Assembly (NCBI GenBank): GCA_950097015.1 | Contig: CATNEN010000001.1 | Coordinates: 7,249,001 to 7,313,000, forward strand | Source: Macrostomum hystrix | Taxonomy: Eukaryota; Platyhelminthes; Macrostomidae | Reading direction: 5' to 3' | Length of the DNA stretch: 64,000 nucleotides | In this document: in pieces, positions 30,734-42,009 of the stretch | How positions within the stretch are numbered: position 1 is the stretch's first letter | How the letters are laid out: every line of letters starts with the position of its first letter | The notes under the pieces: model-generated | Database searches by the model: none | What the model was told of the DNA's origin: nothing | Seen by the model: only the letters and a program-made list of their open reading frames with translations | Program-made: the position numbers and the translations under genes

Positions 30734-33700
30734 ATGGCAACGGCAAAAGACATTGTACCGGTACCAGAGCAGCATTCGTCTTTGGCTGCAGACATAATGG
30801 AAGAGCCTCTTAGAAAACGACTGCGTAGATCTGCCGACTTAGTATCATCTGATGCCAATGATGCTGTCGCTTCAACGAATGGCAAAGACAATCCAGACGA
30901 TAGCATGTCTGGCCTAGGTCCGCCAGTTAAGGATGACACTCTGGGCTCTTTGCTGTCTCCCGCCGAAGCTTATTCTAGGAAACGGCGAACACCAGGTAGA
31001 GATCAGGCCATAGAGCAGCAGCATCTCGCTCCAGGGCCATCAGAGACCGGCGCCGGTGGTATGGCCCGCCTGAGGCGCCAATCGCGCACACCGGAGGGTC
31101 GAGACGGCGGACGCGACGGAGTCAAAGATGGTCGGGCCGAGAGACGATTCGCCAAAGCTCAAGAGCTGGCTGCCACTGAGGCAAACTATGTTAGAATTTT
31201 GCAGGTAAGGCTACTTGCTATTTTGTGTTGATGAATTTACACCTGAATTACCACCCAGGAAAAATAATCATAAACTAATATAGACACTCAGAATCCTATC
31301 TGGACCGCAAATAATCTGTACACCCCACATCTCATCTGTACACCTCACATCCCATCTGTACACCCCACATCCCATCTGTACACCCCACATCCCATCTAGA
31401 CACCCCACATTCCAGCTAGACACCCCAAATCCCATCTGGACACCCCACATTCCAGCTAGACACCCCAAATCCCATCTGGACACCCCACATCCCATCTGGA
31501 CACCCCACATCCCATCTGGACACCCCAAATCTCATCTGTACACCCCACATCCCATCTGTACACCCCACATCCCATCTAGACACCCCACATCCCATCTGTA
31601 CACCCCACATCCCATCTGTACACCTCACATCCCATCTGTACACCCCACATCCCATCTAGACACCCCACATCTCATCTAGACACCCCACATTCCAGCTAGA
31701 CACCCCACATCCCATCTAGACACCCCACATCCCATCTAGACACCCCACGTCCCATCTAGACACCCCACATCCCATCTAGACACCCCACATCCCATCTAGA
31801 CACCCCACATCCCATCTAGACACCCCACATCCCATCTAGACACCCCACATTCCAGCTAGACACCCACTCTCATCTAGACACCACACATCCCATCTGGACA
31901 CCCCACATCCCATCTAGACACCCCACATTCCAGCTAGACACCCACTCTCATCTAGACACCCAACATCCTATCTGGACACCCCACATCCCATCTAGACACC
32001 CCACATCCCATCTAGACACCCGACATTCCAGCTAGACACCCCACATCCCATCTAGACACGCCACATCCCATCTAGACACCCCACATTCCAGCTAGACACC
32101 CACTCTCATCTAGACACCACACATCCCATCTGGACACCCCACATCCCATCTAGACACCCCACATTCCAGCTAGACACCCACTCTCATCTAGACATCCCAC
32201 ATCCCATCTGTACAATCAACATCCTATCTGTACAATCAACATCCCATCTGTACACTCCACATCCAACCTGTACAACCCACATCCAATCTGTACACCCCAC
32301 ATCCCATCTGTACACCCCACATCCCATCTAGACACCCACTCTTATCTAGACACCCCACATCCAATCTGTACAATCAACATCCATCTGTACACTCCACATC
32401 CAACCTGTACAACCCACATCCAATCTGTACACCCCACATCCCATCTGTACAATCCACATCCCATCTGTACACCCCACATTCCATCTGTACATCCCACATC
32501 CTACTGGAACAACCCACATCCCATCTGTACACCCGCATTGCATTCCGCCCAGGTAATTGTCAATGTAATCCGGTCAGAAGTAGCGGAACTATTGCCGCCA
32601 AAAGCGACGGACTTGATTTTCACCGGCCTGGCGCCAATCTATGAGCTGCATCGCGACATCGAAGCCGAGCTCAGGGCTGCTATCACCAACTGGGACGGCG
32701 CCAGTACTACAGTGGGCAGCGTGTTCGCCTCCAGAGCCGATCGTCTTAGTCAGCTCTATCCGCCGTTTGTCAACTTTTTCAATCAGGCCAAAGAGGAACT
32801 GGCGAGATGGGAGAAAAGGTGTCCGAGATTTCGGGCCTACCTGCGCCAGTGTCGGGCTAGGCCGGAGTGCCTTCGCCAGTCTTTGGGCGACCTCATGATT
32901 CGGCCTGTACAGAGGCTGCCGTCTGTGACACTGATTCTAGCTGATCTACTCAAGTATACAGGTGAGTAAGGCGTTCTTTATTTACAATTAGTTTTTTAGA
33001 GTTTCGGATTTTCGCTTTGAGCATTAAAATCCGGCGGATCTAAAATTCAAATGCCAAATATGTGAATGTGATTACTCAAAACGACACGTAAGAATTAGAT
33101 TCCTATAATCTAAAATGTAAATATTAATATCAATAGAAGGAAGCTCAGATATTCTTACAAAATGCTAATAATCCTGGGAGAAAAAGTAATCCGAATCCTA
33201 GGAGAATAAGTAATCCGAATCCTGGGACTAAAAGTAATCCGAATCCTAGGAGAATAAGTAATCCGAATCCTGGGACTAAAAGTAATCCGAATCCTAGGAG
33301 AATAAGTAATCCGAATCCTGGGACTAAAAGTAATCCGAATCCTAGGAGAATAAGTAATCCGAATCCTGGGACTAAAAGTAATTCAAATACTGGGATTAAA
33401 AGTAATCCAAATACTGGGATAAAAAGCTAGTCTGAATCCTGGGATTAAAAAGAATCCGAATCCTGGGACTAAAAGTAATCCAAATACTGGGATAAAAAGC
33501 TAGTCCGAATCCTGGGATTAAAAAGTAGATTCGAATCCTAGGATAAAAAGTAATTTAAATCCTAGGACAAAAAGAAATCCGCATCCTAGGATAAAAAGAA
33601 ATCCGCATCCGAGGATAAAAAGAAATCCGCATCCTGGGATTAAAAAGGAGATTCGAATTACTAAATAAAAAATTAAATAGATTCGAATAAAATAATAATA

Positions 33701-36700
33701 AAAATTGCAGGAGGGCGATCATTTGGTGTGAACACACACGCACACAGATACTGTACGCAGGCACACCCTCACATGTGTGTACATCTGCCTTGACTTTCTC
33801 ATTGTCAGGCAGTGTACACTCTCACTGTGCCTCGGAGGTTGGCCCCCAAGGGCGTAAATTGCACGACAAGCCCCCAAGCCTTCTCTCCGCGGCTGCGCCC
33901 CCCAATAAATGTGGCCTAACCGTCGAATCGAACTTAGGGACCTTGGTGAGGGAGGCAAACGCGTTAACCGCTCTGCCACCGACCCCCCATCAAGGTAACA
34001 TTGTTGATATGCGTCTTTACTGGGAGGTTCAGATCTCGGTCTTAGATCGTGCGATTACAAGTTAACCATCACAGAATCTAGCCAACTATGATACGCTTCT
34101 GCATAATTTTGTAAAATTCTAAAATTCAGGATTTTCTAAATTCAGTGATCTCTCAAATAGAATACTGTCAGTAGTCTTCGTAGGTAGTTTTCTTATAATT
34201 CTAAACGCACATATTTTTCAAAACCTCAGGCGAAGACTCGCCAGACTACGCCTGTCTGCAGCGAGCTCTGTCCTCTGTCCGCCGAGTGTTGGAGCACATT
34301 AACGAGGAGAAACGAACCACCGACCTGCGCGTTGCTCTGTTCGACGTAATGAACGAAGTAGAGAATTTCCCGCCGTATTTATTGTCGGCTCATCGCAGCA
34401 TTGTGGATCGATTCGATGTCGTTGAAGTTGGCTTGGCTGGCACAGGAATCTGCCGGCCAGGAGCTGCGCTGACTCTGTTTCTGCTCACTGACTACCTGTT
34501 GGTTACGAAGCGCAGGCAGTCGATTAGTTCGTCCGCTTCTAACGCCTCGGGTGGTGGAGGCGGCGGCGTTGTCGGCTCGGGAGCGTCTTGTCATCACAGG
34601 TCTCATCACAGATGTCCTTTATATCTTTGTTAGCCAATTCAGCGTTCCATATCTGCCGAAAATCTTAAACTTTTGGACTTTTGAACTATCAGATTCACAC
34701 ACAAGTTTTTTAACTTAATAGTAATCAAAAAACTTTCGGGAGAGCTCTGGCCAATGGCGCATCATTAAGTAACATTAGACCTGCAGCCAGCGACGAAGTG
34801 ATTCTGCCCATTTCGCTGACTCCTGGGCACACACGCACACAGATACCGTCCGCAGGCACCACACACAGCTGTGTACATCTGCTCCGGCTTTCTCATCGTC
34901 AGGCAGTGTACAATCTCACTGTGCCTTGGAGGTTGGCCCTCAAAGGCGTAAAGCGCACGAAAGCCCTCAAAGCATTCTCTCCGCGGCTGCGCCCCAAATT
35001 TAATTTGGCCTCGCCGCGGAATCGAGCTCAGGGATATTGATGCGAGAGGCAAACGCGTTACGGGGGCGAGTGGGTCAGCGGCTAACGTCGCTGCCTCGCA
35101 CTCCAAAGGACGCTAGTTCGATTCACCCTTCAAGTCACGATTAATTTCGGGACTTGTTGGGAGGTTTGGACAGTAGCGACCGGCGGAGGTGCACCGTATT
35201 TCGTGCAATCAAAGCTTGAAATAATAGCTTCGCTCCTACCTTCTGTGTGCCTGTTCTGCGTTGTGTGAGTTGTGTGCGTTGGCGCTGGGGCGTGAGACCT
35301 TGCGGGGGGTGGCTGGGGGGCGGGTGTACACCGCCGCGCGCTTTCTGGACTTCCGTCAGCGCGATTGGATAAGTGTACACTCATCACCCGGCCCCCCCTG
35401 AGGACTGATTTCTTATCAGCCTTCCGCCCCGGCTTGGTCTGCTATGTGCATGTGGGGCTGGGGTGGGGACACTGCTGCCTATTCTGGGTGCCTCCTGCCC
35501 TCCCCGGCTGGTCTGTGCTGCTGTGTGTGGTGCCTGCTCAGGGGAGGCGGCGCGATGGGCGCTAAGCGCCTAGTTCGCCGGTCTGGGGGCGTGCCGCTCA
35601 GTCGCTTGTGCGACAAGTGCCCCGGGCCCCCCTGCAAATAGATAGAGAGGCAAATGCGTTAGACCGCTCTGCCTCTAACCCCTTAGTTTTCCGATTTGCA
35701 AAATTTCGGATATCCAGAAATTTGTCGCACTTCCCACATCCCTAAGTCTGTCATCAAACCTCTGATCCCCAGGAACTTCCCAGCAACCTTACAATCCAGG
35801 GCCTCCTATCTCCTCTCTCTAGGTCGCCTCGGCCAGGTCACGGCTCCATATCCATTCGCACTCCGTCTGCTACTAAGCCTCTGCGCTATCTCGAACTTCT
35901 GCCATTGAATTCGGTTCGAGCTGTGCACGATATTCGTTCCTCTGCGGCCGATCCAGACGATCGTAGAAGATTATTTGCCATTGAGTGCCGTCTGGCTGAA
36001 GCTGATAACGAGGAGCCAGGTGGTGACGAGGTAAGGCTCTTTAACTAGTCTGTTCCATCCAGCTCGTAATATATAAAAACTTTATATATCTCCTTTTGAA
36101 ACTTGAACTTCTTCGGCGGAACAATAATTAGATGACGAGTTGTTTACTATCAAATTTTTGTGCTTAGTTGCTCCCGCTGTTTACCCGAGCTAGAAGCCTT
36201 AGTCTCTAATTGTTTTTACATTTACCACGTTTTAGGCTGACCCGCCGTGTCAATTCTGCTTTGCCCTGGCTGAACCGCTAGTTGTTAGCGCCACTACTGC
36301 TGGCAGTGGTGGTGGAGGCTCCAACGAAGACTCCAATCTCAACATTGAAGCTTCTACTGAAGCCGCCAGTGGCGCCCGCGATAAAGCCTCAATTCTGCGC
36401 GGCGTCTGCGAACAAATCGGACGCTTGACCTGCTGCGCCAATCCTTTGGACCTATTGCTGACCCACTCCGACCCGGCCGGCTTTCCGCTTGACCTAGTTG
36501 GCCTGTTTGATAGACAGAATCTGTTGAGCGCCAAGGCTCGACGCTTCGGTCGTCGAGTGGTCACTCGGGTGTTGTCGAATCGAACGCCAAGGCGAACCTT
36601 GTCTCGAGCTCTGCTTGCAGCCGCTGCGGCCGCTGCCGCCGGAAATTCTTCTAGTCAGCAACAGCAGCCCCAGTTGGGAAAGTCTGCCAATGCTGGGACG

Positions 36701-39099
36701 GAATCGCCGGCCACAACTGCAAGCCCTATGGCTGCTAAAGAGTCAGCCGATAATGTAGCTACTAATAGTAGTAGCCACTATAGAGAAGCTGATGTTAATA
36801 TGGCCGTGAGTTGCTTCTTATTCTTATTTATGTACTCGTATTTGCTTGTGTCTATGTGAGTGTGCTCATGTGTCTGTATGAGTGTGCTCATGTGTCTGTA
36901 TGAGTGTGCTCATGTGTCTTTATGGGTGTGCTTATGTGTCTATATGAGTGTGCTCATGTGTCTGTATGAGTGTGCTCGTGTCTTTATGAGTGTGCTCATG
37001 TGTCTGCATGAGTGTGCTCATGTGTCTGTATGAGTGTGCTCATGTGTCTTTATGGGTGTGCTCATGTGTCTATATGAGTGTGCTCATGTGTCTGTATAAG
37101 TGTGCTCATGTGTCTGTATGAGTGTGCTCGTGTCTTTATGAGTGTGCTTATGTGTCTGTATGAGTGTGCTCATGTGTCTGTATGAGTGTGCTCATGTGTC
37201 GATGAGTGTGCTCATGTGTCTGTATGAGTGTGCTCATGTGTCTGTATGAGTGTGCTCATGTGTCTGTATGAGTGTGCTCATGTGTCTGTATGAGTGTGCT
37301 CATGTGTCTATGTGAGTGTACTCATGTGTCTGTATGAGTGTACTCATGTGTCTGTATGAGTGTGCTCATGTGTCTGTATGAGTGTGCTCATGTGTCTTTA
37401 TGAGAGTGCTTATGTGTCTGTATGAGTGTGCTCATGTGTCGATGAGTGTGCTAATGTGTCTGTATGAGTGTGCTCGTGTCTTTATGAGTGTGCTCATGTG
37501 TCTGCATGAGTGTGCTCATGTGTCTGTATGAGTGTGCTCATGTGTCTGTATAAGTGTGCTCATGTGTCTGTATGAGTGTGCTCGTGTCTTTATGAGTGTG
37601 CTTATGTGTCTGTATGAGTGTGCTCATGTGTCTTTATGAGTGTGCTCATGTGTCGATGAGTGTGCTCATGTGTCTGTATGAGTGTGCTCATGTGTCTGTA
37701 TGAGTGTGTTCATGTGTCTGTATGAGTGTCCTCATGTGTCTGTATGAGTGTGCTCATGTGTCTTTATGAGTGTGCTCATGTGTCGATGAGTGTGCTCATG
37801 TGTCTGTATGAGTGTGCTCATGTGTCTGTATGAGTGTGCTCATGTGTCTGTATGAGTGTGCTCATGTGTCTTTTTGAGTGTGCTTATGTGTATTGATTAA
37901 ATAGCATTTTTTCTCTTGAAGGACACAGCTGGAACACCTCGTATGACCACTGCGCCACTGGCAGAAAGCAATCAGCAGCAGATTCAACAGCAGCTGTTTA
38001 AAAAGCCAGACAAGCGACCAAAATCTCGACCCAGTAGCTCTCTAATGAGCTCCGTCTGTCGTCTCGGCTGGGTCTCGCTTCGACACAGCGTTGCAGGCGG
38101 GAAAAAATCAACAATTCCAGCTGCTGCTGCTGCCTCTGCTGTCACTGCTTCTAGCTCATCAGCAGTCACAACTACTTCATCTGGGCGTCTAACTAGAAAG
38201 CAACAGCTAGCTAGCAGTGGATCGCTGTCCAGGGTTCTTAGAAAAGTAAATATACTGAAATACTAATTGCCAAACACTTTTCTGAGTAGGACACCTCTTT
38301 ATCAGATTGGAACACACTATTATCTGATTAGAACACTCTCTATCTCGTTAGAACACACTCTTATCTGATTAGAACACATTTACGTAGTTCATGCATGACT
38401 CCCGATATGTATCGAAAAAAATCTCACAATGCTCAGCAGGGCACCGCCATGGACTGCAGCTCAAGCAGCTTGGCTTCCCTAGCTGGCATCGCATCGGGAA
38501 CCTCAAACGAGCCGCACGAAGACGATCCTACGGAGGCGTACGTTGACATTGACGACGATGACGACTACGATCAGGATGATTTTCACCGAAAACGCGAGCA
38601 GCAGTTTGACGCAATGTCCGTCTCTGGCGCCTCGGCTATCGGCGTAGGTCATCGTTCCTCTCGACTGTACGACCAAATGTCTATGGCTAGAGCGTCTACG
38701 GCTACGCTGGCCAATGTCGAGCAGGTAATTGATAGGCGTATTAAATGATGTTTTCCAATGGGTGAAGGAATAGAATGGATTGCTAGTCTAGCCTCCAATG
38801 GGTGAAGGAATAGAATGGATTGCTAGTCTAGCCTCCAATGCTTCATCCCTTATATCCTTCTCAAATCCCATCAGCTTCGCGCCGGATCCCTAAGGGATTC
38901 TTCATCGTCTTCGGCCGCAGCTGGCGGTCTACCAGCCGCAGCCGCCCACGCCTCCTCCAGTCGATTCAGCATCGGCGGTGCCGGCGGCAGCAACGCCGGC
39001 GTTGGCGGCGGTCCCTCGTCATCGTCGCTGGCTTCATCTTCAGCCAAGCGGTTTCGCAAGCACTTCAGCTCTTGGAGCCTCTTCAACAAGGGCAAGTGA
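30734..39099 (+). CDS. ECT2: Ect2/Pebble-type RhoGEF (DH-PH), without BRCT domains
   Basis: Eight plus-strand exons join to 954 residues with phases that close exactly: 30734-31204, 32553-32961, 34230-34599, 35823-36030, 36236-36805, 37922-38245, 38437-38724 and 38875-39099. The DH domain (about 140-350) starts ATEANYVRILQ and contains LYPPFVNFFNQAKEEL, RARPECLRQSLGDLMIRPVQ and RVLEHINEEKRT, the Ect2 signature. The PH domain (about 350-560) contains KPLRYLELLPLNSVRAVHDI and is interrupted by Gly/Ser inserts. A basic region at about 587-613 (ARRFGRRVVTRVLSNRTPRR, TLSRAL) and the later SLASLAGIASG match the Ect2 C-terminal tail. Ect2 activates RhoA at the cleavage furrow during cytokinesis. The N-terminal 135 residues carry a basic KRLRRS cluster but no BRCT repeats, which in known Ect2 proteins bind centralspindlin and autoinhibit. 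Intron 3 uses a weak ACAG|GTCTCA donor, supported by phase. The stop is TGA; AATAAA follows near 39391. Confidence 0.9.
31310..32540. repeat. Minisatellite, ~20 bp unit, in RhoGEF intron 1
   Basis: About 60 copies with core ACACCCCACATCCCATCTRG. The pyrimidine-rich sequence runs to within about 12 bp of the exon 2 acceptor and probably supplies its polypyrimidine tract. Confidence 0.95.
33175..33660. repeat. Minisatellite, 24 bp unit, in RhoGEF intron 2
   Basis: About 20 copies alternating CTGGGACTAAAAGTAATCCG and CTAGGAGAATAAGTAATCCG, i.e. a 48 bp dimeric higher-order unit in the left half. Confidence 0.93.
33695..33992 (-). mobile_element. tRNA-derived SINE, family 1
   Basis: On the minus strand the head reads GGGGGGTCGGTGGCAGAGCG and AAGTTCGATTCGACGG. 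The family-1 body follows (GGGGGCCAACCTCCGAGGCA, GTGTACACTGCCTGAC), and the element ends in CTCCTGCAATTTTTATTATT. It is shorter than other copies near the tail, missing the CAGCGAAATGGGCAGAATT block. It is antisense in RhoGEF intron 2. Confidence 0.85.
34740..35059 (-). mobile_element. tRNA-derived SINE, family 1 (body, split by a nested insertion)
   Basis: The family-1 body and B box (GAGCTCGATTCCGCGGCG on the minus strand) run from about 34740 to 35059, where the head is interrupted by another element. The remaining head is at 35641-35690 (complement of AGACCGCTCTGCCTCTAACC). It lies in RhoGEF intron 3. Confidence 0.85.
35060..35640 (+). mobile_element. tRNA-derived SINE, family 2, nested in a family-1 SINE
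   Basis: About 580 bp beginning GGGGGCGAGTGGGTCAGCGG, with a B-box-like CTAGTTCGATTCACCC. It is G/C-rich compared with its surroundings. It is flanked by AGAGGCAAACGCGTTA (ending 35059) and AGAGGCAAATGCGTTA (starting about 35647), a 16 bp target duplication with one mismatch, as expected for LINE-mediated insertion. The 3' end near CCCCCCTGCAAATAGATAG lacks a long tail. Plus-strand open frames inside it are not genes. Confidence 0.75.
35641..35690 (-). mobile_element. Head of the split family-1 SINE
   Basis: This is the tRNA-like 5' end belonging to the copy at 34740-35059, displaced by the nested family-2 insertion. It includes one side of the target duplication. Confidence 0.75.
36845..37895. 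repeat. Minisatellite, 22 bp unit, in RhoGEF intron 5
   Basis: About 48 copies with core TGAGTGTGCTCATGTGTCTG, starting about 40 bp after the GTGAGT donor and ending about 30 bp before the acceptor. The order of rarer variants (TCGATGAG, CTCGTGTC, TATAAGTG) recurs, indicating block duplication of several units. Confidence 0.95.
38749..38836. repeat. Short tandem duplication, 40 bp x2, in last RhoGEF intron
   Basis: Two identical copies of CCAATGGGTGAAGGAATAGA plus ATGGATTGCTAGTCTAGCCT. The ATGGATTGCTAG core is shared with the large array that starts about 1 kb downstream. Confidence 0.85.
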
Positions 39100-39384
39100 T
39101 GCCGATTGGAATTGTGTAGCAACAAGAAATAGTGTGGCCATTTGCTTATATTTCTACTTGTGAGTAGAGTAGTGAAGCACATGGCATTTTAACCTAAATA
39201 GTTATTCTTTTTTATAGCTTACGAATTAAGTGTTTCTGTCGAGTGTAAAACATGAAGCACGCAATTAACAATGTTGTGGCAATTCACATACTACTCGTAC
39301 TTATGTTAACTTAGTAGCATTTATTGTCGAATTATGGCTCAAAAGTTTTTTTGTATCTCTCTTAATTTATGAGTAATTTGCCAC

Positions 39385-39400
39385 TTGTAAATAAAAGTCA
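39385..39400 (+). terminator. Candidate RhoGEF polyadenylation signal
   Basis: AATAAA in TTGTAAATAAAAGTC, about 290 bp past the TGA stop and the first good match downstream. Confidence 0.4.
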
Positions 39401-39880
39401 ACTGATAACTATAAGCGTATTTTTCTATTATCAATATTTTTTCTGTTGAACTTCCACAAAACTAATTTAGCTAACAGGCGAGCTGTTATTACTAAATTCT
39501 ATATTTCTTTGATTGTGCTTTTTGTGCATTTTCGTGTTGTGTTGAGAAGTAGCAACATTTGAGGATCTGTCAAACAAACCCTTTTTGTGTTTTTTCTCTC
39601 TTAACTTACTTTTTATATATGAGTAATTTCATTTCCTGCTCAGTTTCTATGCTACTTATTAACTTTAAGGCCGAAATTCCGACTTTCTGTTAGCGTGCAT
39701 TGGTATGGCTTCAATCAATGTAGCATTTATGTCTGCAATAGTTAACTGTTATGCCACACTAACAGTCATTAATTTTCCTATAGCCAGAATGTAAATGTTA
39801 TTTAAAAGGCTTAAAAACAAATTGTGCATACTTTTTCATTTCTACTCTAGCAAAATGAAGATTGTCTGAAGGGTGGATTG
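39401..39880. other. Intergenic, AT-rich
   Basis: Region between the RhoGEF 3' end and the next array. No gene recognised. Confidence 0.45.
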
Positions 39881-39884
39881 CACA

Positions 39885-41470
39885 TTTAGGAATGGATTGC
39901 TAGCCTAGTCCTTCATAACGCATTTAGGAATGGATTGCTAGCCTAGTCCTTCATAACGCATTTAGGAATGGATTGCTAGCCTAGTCCTTCATGGTACATT
40001 TAGGAATGGATTGCTAGCCTAGTCCTTCATAACGCATTTAGGAATGGATTGCTAGCCTAGTCCTTCATAACGCATTTAGGAATGGATTGCTAGCCTAGTC
40101 CTTCATAACGCATTTAGGAATGGATTGCTAGCCTAGTCATTCATTGTACATTATGAATGGATTGCTAGCCTAATCCTTCATTGTACATTTAGGAATGGAT
40201 TGCTAGCCTAGTCCTTCATTGTACATTTAGGAATGGATTGCTAGCCTAGTCCTTCATAACGCATTTAGGAATGGATTGCTAGCCTAGTCATTCATTGTAC
40301 ATTATGAATGGATTGCTAGCCTAATCCTTCATTGTACATTTAGGAATGGATTGCTAGCCTAATCCTTCATTGTACATTTAGGAATGGATTGCTAGCCTAG
40401 TCCTTCATAACGCATTTAGGAATGGATTGCTAGCCTAATCCTTCATTGTACATTTAGGAATGGATTGCTAGCCTAGTCCTTCATAACGCATTTAGGAATG
40501 GATTGCTAGCCTAGTCCTTCATTGTACATTTAGGAATGGATTGCTAGCCTAGTACTTCATTGTACATTTAGGAATGGATTGCTAGCCTAATCCTTCATTG
40601 TACATTTAGGAATGGATTGCTAGCCTAATCCTTCATTGTACATTTAGGAATGGATTGCTAGCCTAATCATTCATTGTACATTTAGGAATGGATTGCTAGC
40701 CTAATCCTTCATGGTACATTTAGGAATGGATTGCTAGCCTAATCCTTCATGGTACATTTAGGAATGGATTGCTAGCCTAATCCTTCATGGTACATTTAGG
40801 AATGGATTGCTAGCCTAATCCTTCATGGTACATTTAGGAATGGATTGCTAGCCTAGTCATTCATTGTACATTTAGGAATGGATTGCTAGCCTAATCCTTC
40901 ATGGTACATTTAGGAATGGATTGCTAGCCTAATCCTTCATTGTACATTTAGGAATGGATTGCTAGCCTAATCCTTCATTGTACATTTAGGAATGGATTGC
41001 TAGCCTAATCCTTCATTGTACATTTAGGAATGGATTGCTAGCCTAATCATTCATTGTACATTTAGGAATGGATTGCTAGCCTAATCCTTCATTGTACATT
41101 TAGGAATGGATTGCTAGCCTAATCCTTCATTGTACATTTAGGAATGGATTGCTAGCCTAGTCCTTCATCACGCATTTAGGAATGGATTGCTAGCCTAGTC
41201 CTTCATCACGCATTTAGGAATGGATTGCTAGCCTAGTCCTTCATCACGCATTTAGGAATGGATTGCTAGCCTAGTCCTTCATCACGCATTTAGGAATGGA
41301 TTGCTAGCCTAATCCTTCATTGTACATTTAGGAATGGATTGCTAGCCTAGTCCTTCATTGTACATTTAGGAATGGATTGCTAGCCTAGTCCTTCATAACG
41401 CATTTAGGAATGGATTGCTAGCCTAGTCCTTCATTGTACATTTAGGAATGGATTGCTAGCCTAATCCTTA
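39885..41470. repeat. Minisatellite, 38 bp unit
   Basis: About 42 copies with core GGAATGGATTGCTAGCCTAR. Copies alternate between ATAACGCATT, ATTGTACATT, ATGGTACATT and ATCACGCATT classes that occur in runs. Confidence 0.95.
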
Positions 41471-41995
41471 TTTTGCTTCTTTGTGCTGTGCTTTCTGTAT
41501 TAGCTGTACGCGACTTAATGCAGGCAAAGTAACGACGGTAAGCAACTTAAATGATGCTCAGTTTGACACAGTGAAACCTATAGTTTATGACAATCTAGGC
41601 AAAACGGAAAGTTTTATGAGTAGGCGGGGCAGGATCAACTCAACAATTGCAAAATCCTATTTTTTGGTACGCATTCTCTACCTATACATTAATTAACCTG
41701 AGATCTATTTTGCAAGTATATAATAGACAACCCCTTTAAGTCCACTCGACACCCTTTGTGTTTCATCTGATTGATTTTCAATTGACAGTTGCCCAAATAG
41801 ACACTTGACAGTGCTAGCGGTGATGTTGCGAAAAGAATTTGATTTGCCAGTGCGTCATTGACCCTTTTGGTGCAAAAAAAGTATTGCTTTTCGGGAAAAA
41901 GGGAGAAAGCAATGCAAACTCAGAGGCCTTATTCGGCTCAAGTTCCTTCTGATTCTCACGACTGTTGCGACTGTTCTGTCTAAACTAATTATGCA
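41471..41995. other. Intergenic, no gene recognised
   Basis: A 71-codon plus-strand open frame at 41481-41696 shows no domain or good context. Confidence 0.45.
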
Positions 41996-42009
41996 CGACG
42001 TGAGGAGAA

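Noticed and set aside
35365-35641. Two plus-strand ORFs of 65-66 codons
   Set aside because: They lie inside the GC-rich family-2 SINE within a RhoGEF intron.
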